This document shows, piece by piece, positions 9,098 through 17,415 of a stretch of 64,000 nucleotides of DNA; position 1 is the stretch's first letter, and each line of letters starts with the position of its first letter. The stretch is from the NCBI GenBank assembly GCA_942491385.1, contig CALOAF010000002.1:186001-250000 (forward strand). Direction: 5' to 3'. The position numbers and the translations under genes are program-made. The notes beneath the pieces were generated by a model. It ran no database searches, had not been told where the DNA came from, and saw nothing but the letters and a program-made list of their open reading frames with translations. The DNA is from UBA6170 sp942491385. GTDB lineage: Bacteria > Chloroflexota > Anaerolineae > Anaerolineales > Anaerolineaceae.

Positions 9098-10087
9098 TTA
9101 AGCAGTCTCCCTTTGAACTATTTTTAGTGGTAATTCAATATGTTGATTCGATTGTGATGGGTTCGATAAACGGGAGATTAATAAACTTGCAGCAATTCTG
9201 CCAGATTCATCTAATGGCTGATGAACAGTTGTCAGACCAAAAAAATCTGCCATATCGATATTGTCAAAACCTATAATAGCAATATCTTGTGGGATTCGCA
9301 ATCCCAAAATTCTTGCTGCTTTAATTAAGGCGATTGCCTGTAGATCAGTTGCAGCAAAAATGGCTATCGGTAGTCCGAATTCCTTTAATTTTTTCAGAAT
9401 TTGATCATGGTCATAAACATATTCATTTACAAATTCCATTGGGATTTCCAGTCCAGCAGCAGCGATTGCTTTTCTGTATCCAGTCAACCTTCTGGTTATT
9501 GGATCAATACCAAATTCTGGATTTTTTTGTCCACCGATAAAAGCAATTCTTTTATAACCTTTTTCAATCAGGAAGTTGGTTGCTAATTCTCCACCTTTTT
9601 CATCATTGATAATTAAAGATGTGAAGTTCGGATCCTGGTATTCAATCGTTACGGTTTCAAGATGATTTTCCATTAATCTTTTCGTGATCGTGTCATTAAA
9701 TACCTGCGATAAAATAATCAATCCATCCAGCATTTTACGCATGGGCAATGTTTCGAGATAGCTTAAACTTCGTTCTTTAGAATCAACTGGATATACCACC
9801 ATCTCATAGTCTTTTTTGTTTAATACAGAGGCGATACCGCGTAAACGCTGAACGAAGGATGGCTCGGTGAAAAATGGGATCAGCACACCAATTCGTCTTG
9901 TACCCATTAATGCTCTTGCTCGTGATTCAGCTTTTGGCACATAACCCAAATTTTCAATAGCTGTAATTACAGCATTTCTGGTTGTTGGGTTAACGCGATG
10001 AGGATAATTTAATACCCTGGATACAGTGGCAATACTTACCCCTGCTTCTCTTGCAACATCGTATATGGTAGGATCAGGTTTTTTCAT
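9098..10087 (-). CDS. LacI family transcriptional regulator of the alpha-glucoside operon
   Basis: A 329-residue regulator with the classical N-terminal helix-turn-helix and hinge (TIYDVAREAGVSIATVSRVL, residues 7-26, then NLGYVPKAESRARALMG) and a periplasmic-binding-protein-like ligand domain (VLIPFFTEPSFVQRL, AIFAATDLQAIALI, DIAIIGFDNIDMADFF). It most likely represses the binding protein, permease and GH13 genes that follow on the same strand and responds to their sugar. It is the promoter-proximal gene, so it is probably autoregulated. A promoter and dyad lie immediately upstream. The leader is only about 34 bases and shows no clear ribosome site. Confidence 0.92.
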   Translation of the reverse strand: MKKPDPTIYDVAREAGVSIATVSRVLNYPHRVNPTTRNAVITAIENLGYVPKAESRARALMGTRRIGVLIPFFTEPSFVQRLRGIASVLNKKDYEMVVYPVDSKERSLSYLETLPMRKMLDGLIILSQVFNDTITKRLMENHLETVTIEYQDPNFTSLIINDEKGGELATNFLIEKGYKRIAFIGGQKNPEFGIDPITRRLTGYRKAIAAAGLEIPMEFVNEYVYDHDQILKKLKEFGLPIAIFAATDLQAIALIKAARILGLRIPQDIAIIGFDNIDMADFFGLTTVHQPLDESGRIAASLLISRLSNPSQSNQHIELPLKIVQRETA

Positions 10088-10127
10088 AATGAACGCTTAC
10101 TGAAACATCTTTTATGTAAGCTCTTTC

Positions 10128-10156
10128 ATTATAGGAAAAATTAGTACAAGAGTCAA
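10128..10156 (-). promoter_or_regulatory. Promoter of the lacI/alpha-glucoside operon
   Basis: On the minus strand TTGACT (10156-10151), 17 bases, then TATAAT (10133-10128). This is a nearly perfect vegetative promoter pointing into the lacI gene, with transcription expected to start near 10121. Confidence 0.75.
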
Positions 10157-10159
10157 GTA

Positions 10160-10178
10160 CCAATTCAATGTGAATTGG
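10160..10178. promoter_or_regulatory. Inverted repeat next to the lacI -35 box, candidate operator
   Basis: CCAATTCA at 10160-10167 and TGAATTGG at 10171-10178 are perfect 8-base arms around ATG. It lies directly upstream of the -35 box. It is odd-centred, unlike the usual CG-centred LacI operators, so the binding protein could be another regulator. A weaker CG-centred dyad (TGAACGCTTA, near 10090-10100) lies by the start codon. Confidence 0.4.
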
Positions 10179-10305
10179 AAATCCTTGTGCATTGTTATGA
10201 TCTGAATTTGCATTTCCCCTCACTTTTTTAACGATGGGGATTTTCAAAAATTATTTGAACCCGGAATAGATCTCAATGCTTATGTTTTATGAATTAACTT
10301 TAATA

Positions 10306-11448
10306 CTATCTAAATTCCACAAAAGCTTCCCACATCGCGGATAAATTTTCTGCTGGTACTTCTGCCTGAATATTATGCACAGTAGTAAAAACGAAACCAC
10401 CATTATCTGTCAATAGGGTTATTTGGTTTCGAACATTCTCTCGCACCTGTGTTGGGGTTCCACGACTCAATATCGTCTGTGTCTCAACTCCCCCACCCCA
10501 AAAAACAATATCCTTACCAAAATCTTTCTTCAGAGATTTGGCATCCATTCCAGAAAGATTAAATTGAACCGGGTTGAGGATATCCACACCAATTTCGATC
10601 AGATCGGGAATGATGGGGCGAATTGCCCCGCAGGAATGGAAGAAGATTTTTGCCGATGTATGGCTTTTGAGAAAGTCAAAAATTCGTTTATGGCGTGGTT
10701 TTAAATATTTTCTATACATCCTGGGTGAAATCAATAAACTTGCTTGCGTTCCAAGGTCATCCGATTCAACCACAACATCAATTCGACTTCCACATTTATT
10801 CAACACCATTTCCCAATAGGCAAGCTTGAATTCCATCACCTGGTCTAATAAATATTCTGCCATCTCAGGTTGTAAAGCGAGATCCATCAGGAACTGATCC
10901 AATCCTCGCAGCCAGCTGGCAACCTCCATCGTACCGGCACATACGTTGTTTAGAACAATGGCTTTTTCTTTCTCCTCAGCTAAACGAATTTGCTCAACGA
11001 TGGGAGTTAACCGTGACGGATCTTCACCTTCAGGGAAATTATGCATCCGAAGGTCAGACAAAGATTCCGCTTTTTTAAGCGGATGGTGAAAAAGACTGTA
11101 ATAGATGGGGGCGCTGGTAGGCATTTTTAACCCATACCCCCACTCATCATAATAATATCTGGATTCATAATCCTGGTGAATTTTCAAAGGATAGCTGTCT
11201 GGCCAGGCAGGTACTGCGGGCCGGGTATCAATTTCCAAACGGTCTAAAAAACCCTCATCAGGAAATATAATTTGCATGGATGGTTCGAAAAAGCTACATG
11301 AATCATCTGGTGGCAAACCTAGTTGAGAGCGCCAACGATGATAAGCATCACGATGGATGCCTGTCATCATCGAAGATCCAATATCAATGGGTACACGATC
11401 AGGGGTTTTATGATTGATCGCTGCTAAGATTCTCTGTTTTGAATTCAT
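10306..11448 (-). CDS. Uroporphyrinogen decarboxylase (URO-D) family protein
   Basis: A 380-residue TIM-barrel protein of the URO-D superfamily. The start (MNSKQRILAAINHKTPDRVPID) and the FHSCGAI and GGGVETQTIL motifs place it with the methyltransferase-like branch (MtaA/CmuA relatives) rather than heme HemE, which is shorter and begins differently. FHSCGAI carries His and Cys that bind zinc in corrinoid methyltransferases. Members of this branch are abundant in anaerobic Chloroflexota and mostly of unknown substrate, often beside sugar or methyl-group metabolism genes. The neighbours here are a sugar regulator and xylose isomerase, which do not fix the role. Confidence 0.85.
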   Translation of the reverse strand: MNSKQRILAAINHKTPDRVPIDIGSSMMTGIHRDAYHRWRSQLGLPPDDSCSFFEPSMQIIFPDEGFLDRLEIDTRPAVPAWPDSYPLKIHQDYESRYYYDEWGYGLKMPTSAPIYYSLFHHPLKKAESLSDLRMHNFPEGEDPSRLTPIVEQIRLAEEKEKAIVLNNVCAGTMEVASWLRGLDQFLMDLALQPEMAEYLLDQVMEFKLAYWEMVLNKCGSRIDVVVESDDLGTQASLLISPRMYRKYLKPRHKRIFDFLKSHTSAKIFFHSCGAIRPIIPDLIEIGVDILNPVQFNLSGMDAKSLKKDFGKDIVFWGGGVETQTILSRGTPTQVRENVRNQITLLTDNGGFVFTTVHNIQAEVPAENLSAMWEAFVEFR

Positions 11449-11549
11449 CTTTTATTTGTCAACTGTCGATTTTTCTAACATCTCAATAAATGGAGGTTGC
11501 CGTCCTTTTTGGCGAGCCTGCTCGCTAAAATACAGGGCCTAAATGATTG

Positions 11550-11574
11550 AAATGATACGATTTCCTTATCATTT
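11550..11574. repeat. Inverted repeat in the xylA/URO-D spacer
   Basis: AAATGATA at 11550-11557 and TATCATTT at 11567-11574 are perfect arms with a nine-base spacer. A GC-rich dyad (GCGAGC-CT-GCTCGC, 11512-11525) lies closer to the URO-D start. Either could end the xylA transcript weakly or be an operator for the URO-D gene. No T-run is present. Confidence 0.3.
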
Positions 11575-11603
11575 GAAATTAAATTACTTTTTCATCTTCT
11601 GCA

Positions 11604-12773
11604 TTACCGGTAACCCAAAATTAAATCAATCGTGAGTTGATCCAATCTTTCATATTTCAATCCGCGATTCGCTATGGCAGAGCGATCAAAAGTGATTGCC
11701 TTTAATGCATTGGCTTTCTCAGCTGAATATTTACCAAAATATGGCGCAAGCGCTGAATCTTCCGCATTAATTTCTGATAGAATCGCTTGAATTTCAGGAT
11801 CAGCATTAAAATGTTGTGCTTTTTCTTTCAGCATCAAATAGGTGCGCATACAACCTCTGGCAAAATCTTTCACCCCCTCATAATCTTCAGTACGGAAAGC
11901 ATGCGCATCAAAATGTCGAGGTGCGTCATAGCCTACATCCTCGAGGAATTTAACCAGGTAAAAAGCTGCCTTGATATCCCGTGATCCAAAACGCAGATCC
12001 TGATCATAGCGTCCAGGATATTGATCGTTCAAATCGATATGGTATAATTTTCCGGACTCCCACGCTTGCGCAACACCGTGCATGAAATTAAGACCGGACA
12101 TGTGTTCGTGGGCAACCTCTGGATTTACGCCAACCATCTCTGGATGATCCAGGGTCTCAATAAATGCCAGCATATGACCGGTGGTTGGGTTATAAATATC
12201 ACCGCGCGGTTCGTTGGGTTTGGCTTCCAATGCAAACTTAAGCCCATATTGATGATCCTGTGCATATTCACATAAGAAGTTCAAAGCTTCCCGATTTCGT
12301 TTGATAGCTTCAACAGCACTTTTACTGGAGTCTGTTTCTGTACCTTCACGTCCACCCCAAAACACATACACCTTGGCACCAAATTCCACTCCCAGGTCGA
12401 TGGCTTGCATCGTCTTTTGCAAGGCATATGCCCGCACCTTGGGATCATTGGATGTGAAAGCCCCATCTTTAAAGACCGGATCACCGAACAAATTTGTCGT
12501 TGCCATAGGGACAACCAGGCCGGTGTCATTTAATGCTTTACGAAAATCCTTTTTGATTGCTTCGGCTTCTGCAGGGGTCGCATCAATCGGAATTAAGTCA
12601 TTATCGTGAAAATTAACACCATATGCACCGACCTCCCCCAACAGATAAACCAATTCAGCTGGAGTCATTGGCTCACGCACAGGAGAGCCAAAGGGGTCCC
12701 GACCAATAGATCCGACCGTCCATAATCCGAAGGTAAACTTGTGTTCTGGTTTTGGTACAAAATTTGTCATCAT
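11604..12773 (-). CDS. xylA: Xylose isomerase, group I (actinobacterial type)
   Basis: A 389-residue cytoplasmic enzyme converting xylose to xylulose (and glucose to fructose). The length and sequence follow the short Streptomyces-type class rather than the longer 440-residue class. The active site is visible: His56 and Asp59 in VNFHDNDLIP, the YVFWGGREGTE loop, metal ligand Glu183 and Lys185 in ALEAKPNEPRGD, VNPEVAHEHMSG, the LNDQYPGRYDQDLRFG metal-binding stretch and HFDAHAFRTED. Two ATGs are adjacent; the second (12770) has better spacing from AAGGAG. No xylulokinase or xylose transporter is next to it. Confidence 0.95.
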   Translation of the reverse strand: MMTNFVPKPEHKFTFGLWTVGSIGRDPFGSPVREPMTPAELVYLLGEVGAYGVNFHDNDLIPIDATPAEAEAIKKDFRKALNDTGLVVPMATTNLFGDPVFKDGAFTSNDPKVRAYALQKTMQAIDLGVEFGAKVYVFWGGREGTETDSSKSAVEAIKRNREALNFLCEYAQDHQYGLKFALEAKPNEPRGDIYNPTTGHMLAFIETLDHPEMVGVNPEVAHEHMSGLNFMHGVAQAWESGKLYHIDLNDQYPGRYDQDLRFGSRDIKAAFYLVKFLEDVGYDAPRHFDAHAFRTEDYEGVKDFARGCMRTYLMLKEKAQHFNADPEIQAILSEINAEDSALAPYFGKYSAEKANALKAITFDRSAIANRGLKYERLDQLTIDLILGYR

Positions 12774-12867
12774 CTTCTCCTTGTAAATTTATATTGGTAT
12801 TTAATAGCTTTTTCTATTTGAAATCAGACACTTGCAAACCTGTTTTGTTTTTTGTATTTTTTGCCAT

Positions 12868-12897
12868 ATAGTAATTATCAAATAATATTACTATCAA
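12868..12897 (-). promoter_or_regulatory. Putative xylA promoter overlapped by an inverted repeat
   Basis: On the minus strand TTGATA (12897-12892), 18 bases, TACTAT (12873-12868). The perfect arms ATAGTAAT (12868-12875) and ATTACTAT (12887-12894) span from the -10 into the -35 box, a good position for a repressor. The rest of the 12774-13085 spacer is AT-rich; I see no gene in it. Confidence 0.5.
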
Positions 12898-13085
12898 ATT
12901 AAATTAATTTTCTTACAGGAGCATACACCAATCCAATCATTATCACCCCTGCTAGGGGCCGATATTTTTGAATCTCTAAGCACCAGCTTGTTTTTTCCAC
13001 TGTCAATAATAATCGATTTCTTCCATTTATTAACAATAGGATGTCAATCAACAACAGGCTGAAAAGTATGCATTCTATTAAACAA

Positions 13086-13117
13086 ATCAGCCACAACGTT
13101 CAAACGTTGTGGCTGAT
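13086..13117 (-). terminator. Rho-independent terminator of the Tad-like operon
   Basis: Fifteen-base complementary arms, ATCAGCCACAACGTT (13086-13100) and AACGTTGTGGCTGAT (13103-13117), form a very stable hairpin. In the minus direction it is followed by TTTGTTTAAT. It lies 20 bases after the stop of the PA14/TadE gene. Confidence 0.85.
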
Positions 13118-13136
13118 CTTCTAATCTTTTTACTCG

Positions 13137-15668
13137 CTACCCGCCAGGATTATACCGCGTTGGTGTGGGCGTAGGAGTGTTCGTAGGTGTATTGGTAAAT
13201 TGTTGTGTCGGTGTTGGTGTGCGCGTCGGTGTGGGCGTTGATGGCACATTTGTTGGTGTAACCGTTGGCGGAACGTAGGTCGGCGTCCGTGTAGACGTTG
13301 GGGTAATGGTTGGTGTACGTGTAATGGTTGGTGTACGGGTCGGTGTTCTTGTGGGTGTATAGGTACGTGTCGGTGTTCTTGTGGGAGTTATAGTAGCCGT
13401 AGGTGTAATAGTTCTCGTAGGTGTGCGCGTTGGTGTAGGTGTGCGCGTGGGTGTAAGTGTGCGCGTAGGTGTTCTGGTAAAGGTTGGCGTTCGCGTCGGT
13501 GTAGGGGTTATGGTGGGGGTTGGAGTTATGGTTGGCGTGTTCGTAGTTGTTGGTGTTCTGGTAAAGGTCGGTGTTCGTGTCGCTGTTGGAGTAATTGTAC
13601 TTGTTGGAGTATTTGTGGGTATCTGTGTAGGAGTAGAGGTCGCTAGCGCTGTTTCTGGATAAAGATTCACCTGTGGGATTACTTCCCTATTCGTTAATAA
13701 ACCTGACCATTCTAATATAGCGACTGCATTTCCACTATTCTCATAATATTCCATTGTAAGTTCAGTCATGTTACATGAAAGATAAATAGGTTCACTTGTA
13801 TAAGTGGTAGCTCCCTGGTTAACCCAACCACTAATTATTTGGTTGCCGTTCACAAAAACACGAATACCATCATCAGCGGTTCCATAGAATGTGTAATAAC
13901 CTTCCTGGGGAGGAATAACATATCCCAGCCAACGAACAGAGAAATTATTTACACGAACACCTGCCGGGCTTCCTGAACCCCAGTTGAAATTAATTGTCTC
14001 ATCAATTTGGGAAAGGGTTAGATTTTGCCAGCTGTCTCTATTACCATAACTCTCTTCGTAATAGGTTCCCAGAATACCTTCCCCATTAGGAGAGCAAACC
14101 GCTGCAGGGGTAGGAGTCGCCAATGGGGTGGCAGGATTTAAATATTGGCGATCAATAATTTCAATCGAATTACCAATCACCGGTCCAGTCCACCCAACGG
14201 CTAAATTGTCTCCGCCGCCCGCTTCTTTTTGTAAGGCTTCAATCCAATACCACTCCCCGCCTATCAATGTAACTGGATTTGATGTTTGGGAGCTGTACTT
14301 ATTCCATTGTAGTGAACTCGTCCATCCATTTACATATGCAATCCTTGTTCTGTTTGCTGAACTAAAGGTAGAGCTTAAGTAAAGTTCCGAATAATCATCA
14401 CTGGAAACGTAAAATGTGTATTCTCCATCCTGAGGTGCACAAACCCAACCCATGGTTCTGGTTCCATAATCGCTTCCGCTATTAACTGGTATTTGAAAAC
14501 TGCTTAAGATCGTATTTTCATCAGGACTATATGGATACGCCGCTGAACCAGTTAAATCATCTACTCTAACTCCACCAATTCCGTTCCATCGTTGACTCAA
14601 GATTCCACTACCATTGCAATCATAGACGGGTGGAAGCGGGGTGGCAGTGGCTGTATTTGTGGCTGTCGGTGTATTTGTCGTTGTGGGTGTATTGGTGGGT
14701 GGTATTGGCGTGGGTGTATAGGTGGCAGCTTGAGCAATTGCACCAACCAGTCCGGTCACCCGGGAAGTACGGAATTTTTCAACGATGCCTTCCCGTTGTG
14801 ATGTTAATCTTAAATTTGGCCACCAGGTTGATACAAGTGGCGTAATGAGCGGGTGACGATAGGTTAGCACTACTCTCACCCGATTGCCGGGACCACCAGC
14901 ATCATCCACAAAACGAATTGTGGAGGTTCCAGCTGCATTATCCACTCTGCAGGGCATCGGAAAACGGTTATCTTCCTCAGTTGTTAGATTATCAAAATAA
15001 AATGGATTTGGATCAAATTTGAATTGCTCACCGCTGAGATTCACACGGTTCGAACATGTCGTAATGTCAAAGTAACCAGGTTCGCTGGGATTTCCGCGAT
15101 GAGTCTGGTCAAATGTACTGATCGTATAGGCATGATCTAGAAAATCAGCATAATCCCCGGTAACCGGTTCATTCGGGTCATACGATAAACCAACCGCCCC
15201 CGACAATGCCACATCTCGAATGGAAGGCATGCGTGCCCAATCAATCAGCACATTACTTAACAATTCTGCTTCTTCCTGTGTGTGGTTCAAACGGTGCCAG
15301 GACTGACTATTCACCCAGGTTTCAGATACCCTGCAATCAAAATTGGCCGGCCCATCGGCATTAATCAGATCAACTGTTCCGGAATTAGTGTAATCATCCC
15401 CCAGGATTTGCTGGGGAGTATAAATGTCACTTAAAGCGTTGGCAGCTTCCTGACAATATTGGGGATCATAACTTCCTGTTACCGCAAAACGTACGGCAAA
15501 GCGAGCTCCATTCTCAAGTGCTAACCAAGCCTGCAGCATGCGTCCAAATTCAATAATACCAAAAATAAGCAACAATAAAATCGGTAAAGCCAAAGCAAAC
15601 TCAACCATGCTTTGACCGATACTGCGTGGCTTCTGATTCGTCTTAGGGAACACAAAGAACTTTTTCAT
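13137..15668 (-). CDS. TadE-like protein with two PA14-type domains and a C-terminal Thr-Pro stalk
   Basis: An 843-residue exported protein. Residues 15-65 form a TadE-like segment (GQSMVEFALALPILLLLIFG, then IEFGRMLQAWLALENGARFA) that anchors it in the membrane as in Tad/Flp pilus pseudopilins. Next comes a cysteine-bearing domain to about 300, a short Thr-Pro linker, a PA14-like domain (about 345-520), a second one (about 525-670) and finally some 160 residues of imperfect TPT, TRTPT and TITPT repeats. PA14 domains usually bind glycans. The Thr-Pro tail is likely an extended, possibly O-glycosylated spacer, with no membrane anchor or sortase motif after it. It is the last gene of a three-gene operon. 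Confidence 0.8.
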   Translation of the reverse strand: MKKFFVFPKTNQKPRSIGQSMVEFALALPILLLLIFGIIEFGRMLQAWLALENGARFAVRFAVTGSYDPQYCQEAANALSDIYTPQQILGDDYTNSGTVDLINADGPANFDCRVSETWVNSQSWHRLNHTQEEAELLSNVLIDWARMPSIRDVALSGAVGLSYDPNEPVTGDYADFLDHAYTISTFDQTHRGNPSEPGYFDITTCSNRVNLSGEQFKFDPNPFYFDNLTTEEDNRFPMPCRVDNAAGTSTIRFVDDAGGPGNRVRVVLTYRHPLITPLVSTWWPNLRLTSQREGIVEKFRTSRVTGLVGAIAQAATYTPTPIPPTNTPTTTNTPTATNTATATPLPPVYDCNGSGILSQRWNGIGGVRVDDLTGSAAYPYSPDENTILSSFQIPVNSGSDYGTRTMGWVCAPQDGEYTFYVSSDDYSELYLSSTFSSANRTRIAYVNGWTSSLQWNKYSSQTSNPVTLIGGEWYWIEALQKEAGGGDNLAVGWTGPVIGNSIEIIDRQYLNPATPLATPTPAAVCSPNGEGILGTYYEESYGNRDSWQNLTLSQIDETINFNWGSGSPAGVRVNNFSVRWLGYVIPPQEGYYTFYGTADDGIRVFVNGNQIISGWVNQGATTYTSEPIYLSCNMTELTMEYYENSGNAVAILEWSGLLTNREVIPQVNLYPETALATSTPTQIPTNTPTSTITPTATRTPTFTRTPTTTNTPTITPTPTITPTPTRTPTFTRTPTRTLTPTRTPTPTRTPTRTITPTATITPTRTPTRTYTPTRTPTRTPTITRTPTITPTSTRTPTYVPPTVTPTNVPSTPTPTRTPTPTQQFTNTPTNTPTPTPTRYNPGG
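13150..13640 (-). repeat. Low-complexity Thr-Pro codon repeat
   Basis: About 490 bases of imperfect repeats with a basic unit encoding Thr-Pro-Thr or Thr-Arg-Thr-Pro (ACNCCNACN). It gives a strong G/T bias on the plus strand and a long spurious Val-Gly frame there. A shorter tract at about 14640-14720 encodes the linker before the first PA14 domain. Confidence 0.85.
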
Positions 15669-15677
15669 AAATACCCC

Positions 15678-17408
15678 TTATTGGGTGAGCCTGGTATAAA
15701 TTCTGGAGGCAATATCCTCAAAAATCGGTAAAAGCTTATCAGAAGTTGGTGCATTGTAATACTGTCCACAGGATGTATTGGCAGCCACTAAAGCACAAGG
15801 ATCCGTTGTGCGATCACCATCATCACCAACAGCAGCCATGTATCTTAGAAATGGTTCTGCAGACCCGACAGACATAGAGCCTAAACGGATCGTATAAATC
15901 GCCAATTCATTCCCTCTTTTTTCATTCGCATTCGCGGAGCTGGTGAGCGCAGCTTCATCGACCATGTCCCTGGCGTAGTCCAGAACTGAATAAGGTGGAC
16001 TAACTACAGTATGGGTTGACCCGGGTGGGCAGGTGCTGGCATTGGTATCGACACAAAATCGTGGCGTGAAATTGTTATCAAAGCAAGAAGTTGTCCAGAA
16101 AGGTTGCCCGGCAGAACCCCCACAAAAACCACTCACCATCCCCACGGGGATGTCTGAATTGGTTGCATTTGTATCACTTAAGTTCGCTGCACCGTCTGAA
16201 AGAAATACCATTACCCACACGGAACCAAAACGACCGCCATTTCTAAGCTGGTTAGCGCCTACACGCACACCGCAGCCAATGCAAGTTGATAAACCGGTAA
16301 ATTTATAATTTGGGTCTCCACCTGTCCAGGAGCTGGCGGCAGTATGGTCTTCTTCCGTCCACATCCCATCATATCCGTTCCAATCCCAATCCATGGAGTC
16401 AAATCTATCATCCCGGTCACATGGGACGCCACCCCAACCATAAGGATCCGGTCCACCGTCGGCCACATCCCACCACCGATCCGATAAGTGTGCGGGGTCA
16501 AGTGCAGGATTAGAAGGATGGAATGGACAATCCATGCCATACATCGCCGGGAAATCATCATCGTCGTCACCATCGCCATCAAGATCTTCAGAATTCACCG
16601 GGTTATATACACCGGGATTCGCCCACCATTTCGACCAGACATTAAAAACAACTGGAGGATCATCATGAACATTGATAAGATCAATCGCATTTTTTGCCGC
16701 CAGCAAATCGGTGCTTAATAAAAATTCAACCCGGGCAGTCTTATCGTAAGTAACTACTGACACCTGATCATACCCATCTGCCAGTGAATCGATCAGCGCT
16801 TTGGCGGCTTCTTTGGCAACCACCATTGGTTCGCATGTATTCGATCCATTACAACCTGCAGGATCGAATGGAGCATTCGCGCTATAGCCTGCAGTATCAG
16901 AGGCCATTGACTCGGATGTATCCAGGACGATCACGACATCCAGCGGAGCTGCTTCCGAGATTGAGTTTGTATGCAGTGTGACACTGTTAAAGCCCATTAA
17001 TGATAAAAAGTATAAAGGCGCTTGCTGTTGCGCCTGCACCCAGACTAATTTTCTGGGTGCTTCCGTCGGGGTATCCGGGCAGCGGGCATAAAAAATGGGT
17101 GGCAATCCCGTGTCGCGGATATTATCTTTATCTGCATCACATAATAAAACCTCAACAGTGGAGTATTCAACATTCATTAAGTTAAAAACTTCTTCGGCAG
17201 CCGCCGTCATGGATGTAAGATTTGGATCTCTTTTAAATTCGTTAATTGCAGCTAAGGCGGCTGAGTCAACTGCTCTTTTTAAACTACCATACGTGACATA
17301 CACAGAACCGGCATCCAATGCTAAACCGACAAATAATAACAGAACGATTAAAGTAACAACGAATATTACTAAAACCTGACCTTTGGATGAATTTCTTTTA
17401 TTAATCAT
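15678..17408 (-). CDS. TadG-like membrane protein with von Willebrand factor A domain
   Basis: A 576-residue protein. The N-terminus (GQVLVIFVVTLIVLLLFVGLALDAGSVYV, spanning residues 10-38) is the TadG/pilus-assembly membrane segment, followed by the RAVDSAALAA motif of that family. A VWA domain begins near residue 153 with the metal-ion adhesion site DTSES. Its middle is interrupted by an unusual acidic and Trp-rich insertion (about 265-360) with a run of Asp/Gly, which could bind calcium. Later FLSDGAANLSD supplies the third metal-site loop. It probably acts outside the membrane in adhesion or pilus assembly. It sits seven bases after the upstream TadE gene and nine before the PA14 protein. 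Confidence 0.82.
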   Translation of the reverse strand: MINKRNSSKGQVLVIFVVTLIVLLLFVGLALDAGSVYVTYGSLKRAVDSAALAAINEFKRDPNLTSMTAAAEEVFNLMNVEYSTVEVLLCDADKDNIRDTGLPPIFYARCPDTPTEAPRKLVWVQAQQQAPLYFLSLMGFNSVTLHTNSISEAAPLDVVIVLDTSESMASDTAGYSANAPFDPAGCNGSNTCEPMVVAKEAAKALIDSLADGYDQVSVVTYDKTARVEFLLSTDLLAAKNAIDLINVHDDPPVVFNVWSKWWANPGVYNPVNSEDLDGDGDDDDDFPAMYGMDCPFHPSNPALDPAHLSDRWWDVADGGPDPYGWGGVPCDRDDRFDSMDWDWNGYDGMWTEEDHTAASSWTGGDPNYKFTGLSTCIGCGVRVGANQLRNGGRFGSVWVMVFLSDGAANLSDTNATNSDIPVGMVSGFCGGSAGQPFWTTSCFDNNFTPRFCVDTNASTCPPGSTHTVVSPPYSVLDYARDMVDEAALTSSANANEKRGNELAIYTIRLGSMSVGSAEPFLRYMAAVGDDGDRTTDPCALVAANTSCGQYYNAPTSDKLLPIFEDIASRIYTRLTQ

Positions 17409-17415
17409 AATCTTC

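Noticed and set aside
10306..11448. Heme biosynthesis uroporphyrinogen decarboxylase HemE
   Set aside because: The N-terminus, length and His-x-Cys motif fit the methyltransferase-like URO-D branch; no other heme genes are nearby.
12899..13096. Small frame encoding 65 residues on the minus strand
   Set aside because: No family, no clear ribosome site, and it runs into the terminator hairpin and the candidate xylA promoter region.
13150..13640. CRISPR-like repeat array
   Set aside because: Repeats are short, imperfect, in codon phase and without unique spacers; they encode the Thr-Pro stalk.
13381..13662. Val-Gly repeat protein on the plus strand
   Set aside because: It is the antisense reading of the Thr-Pro repeat codons of the TadE/PA14 gene.
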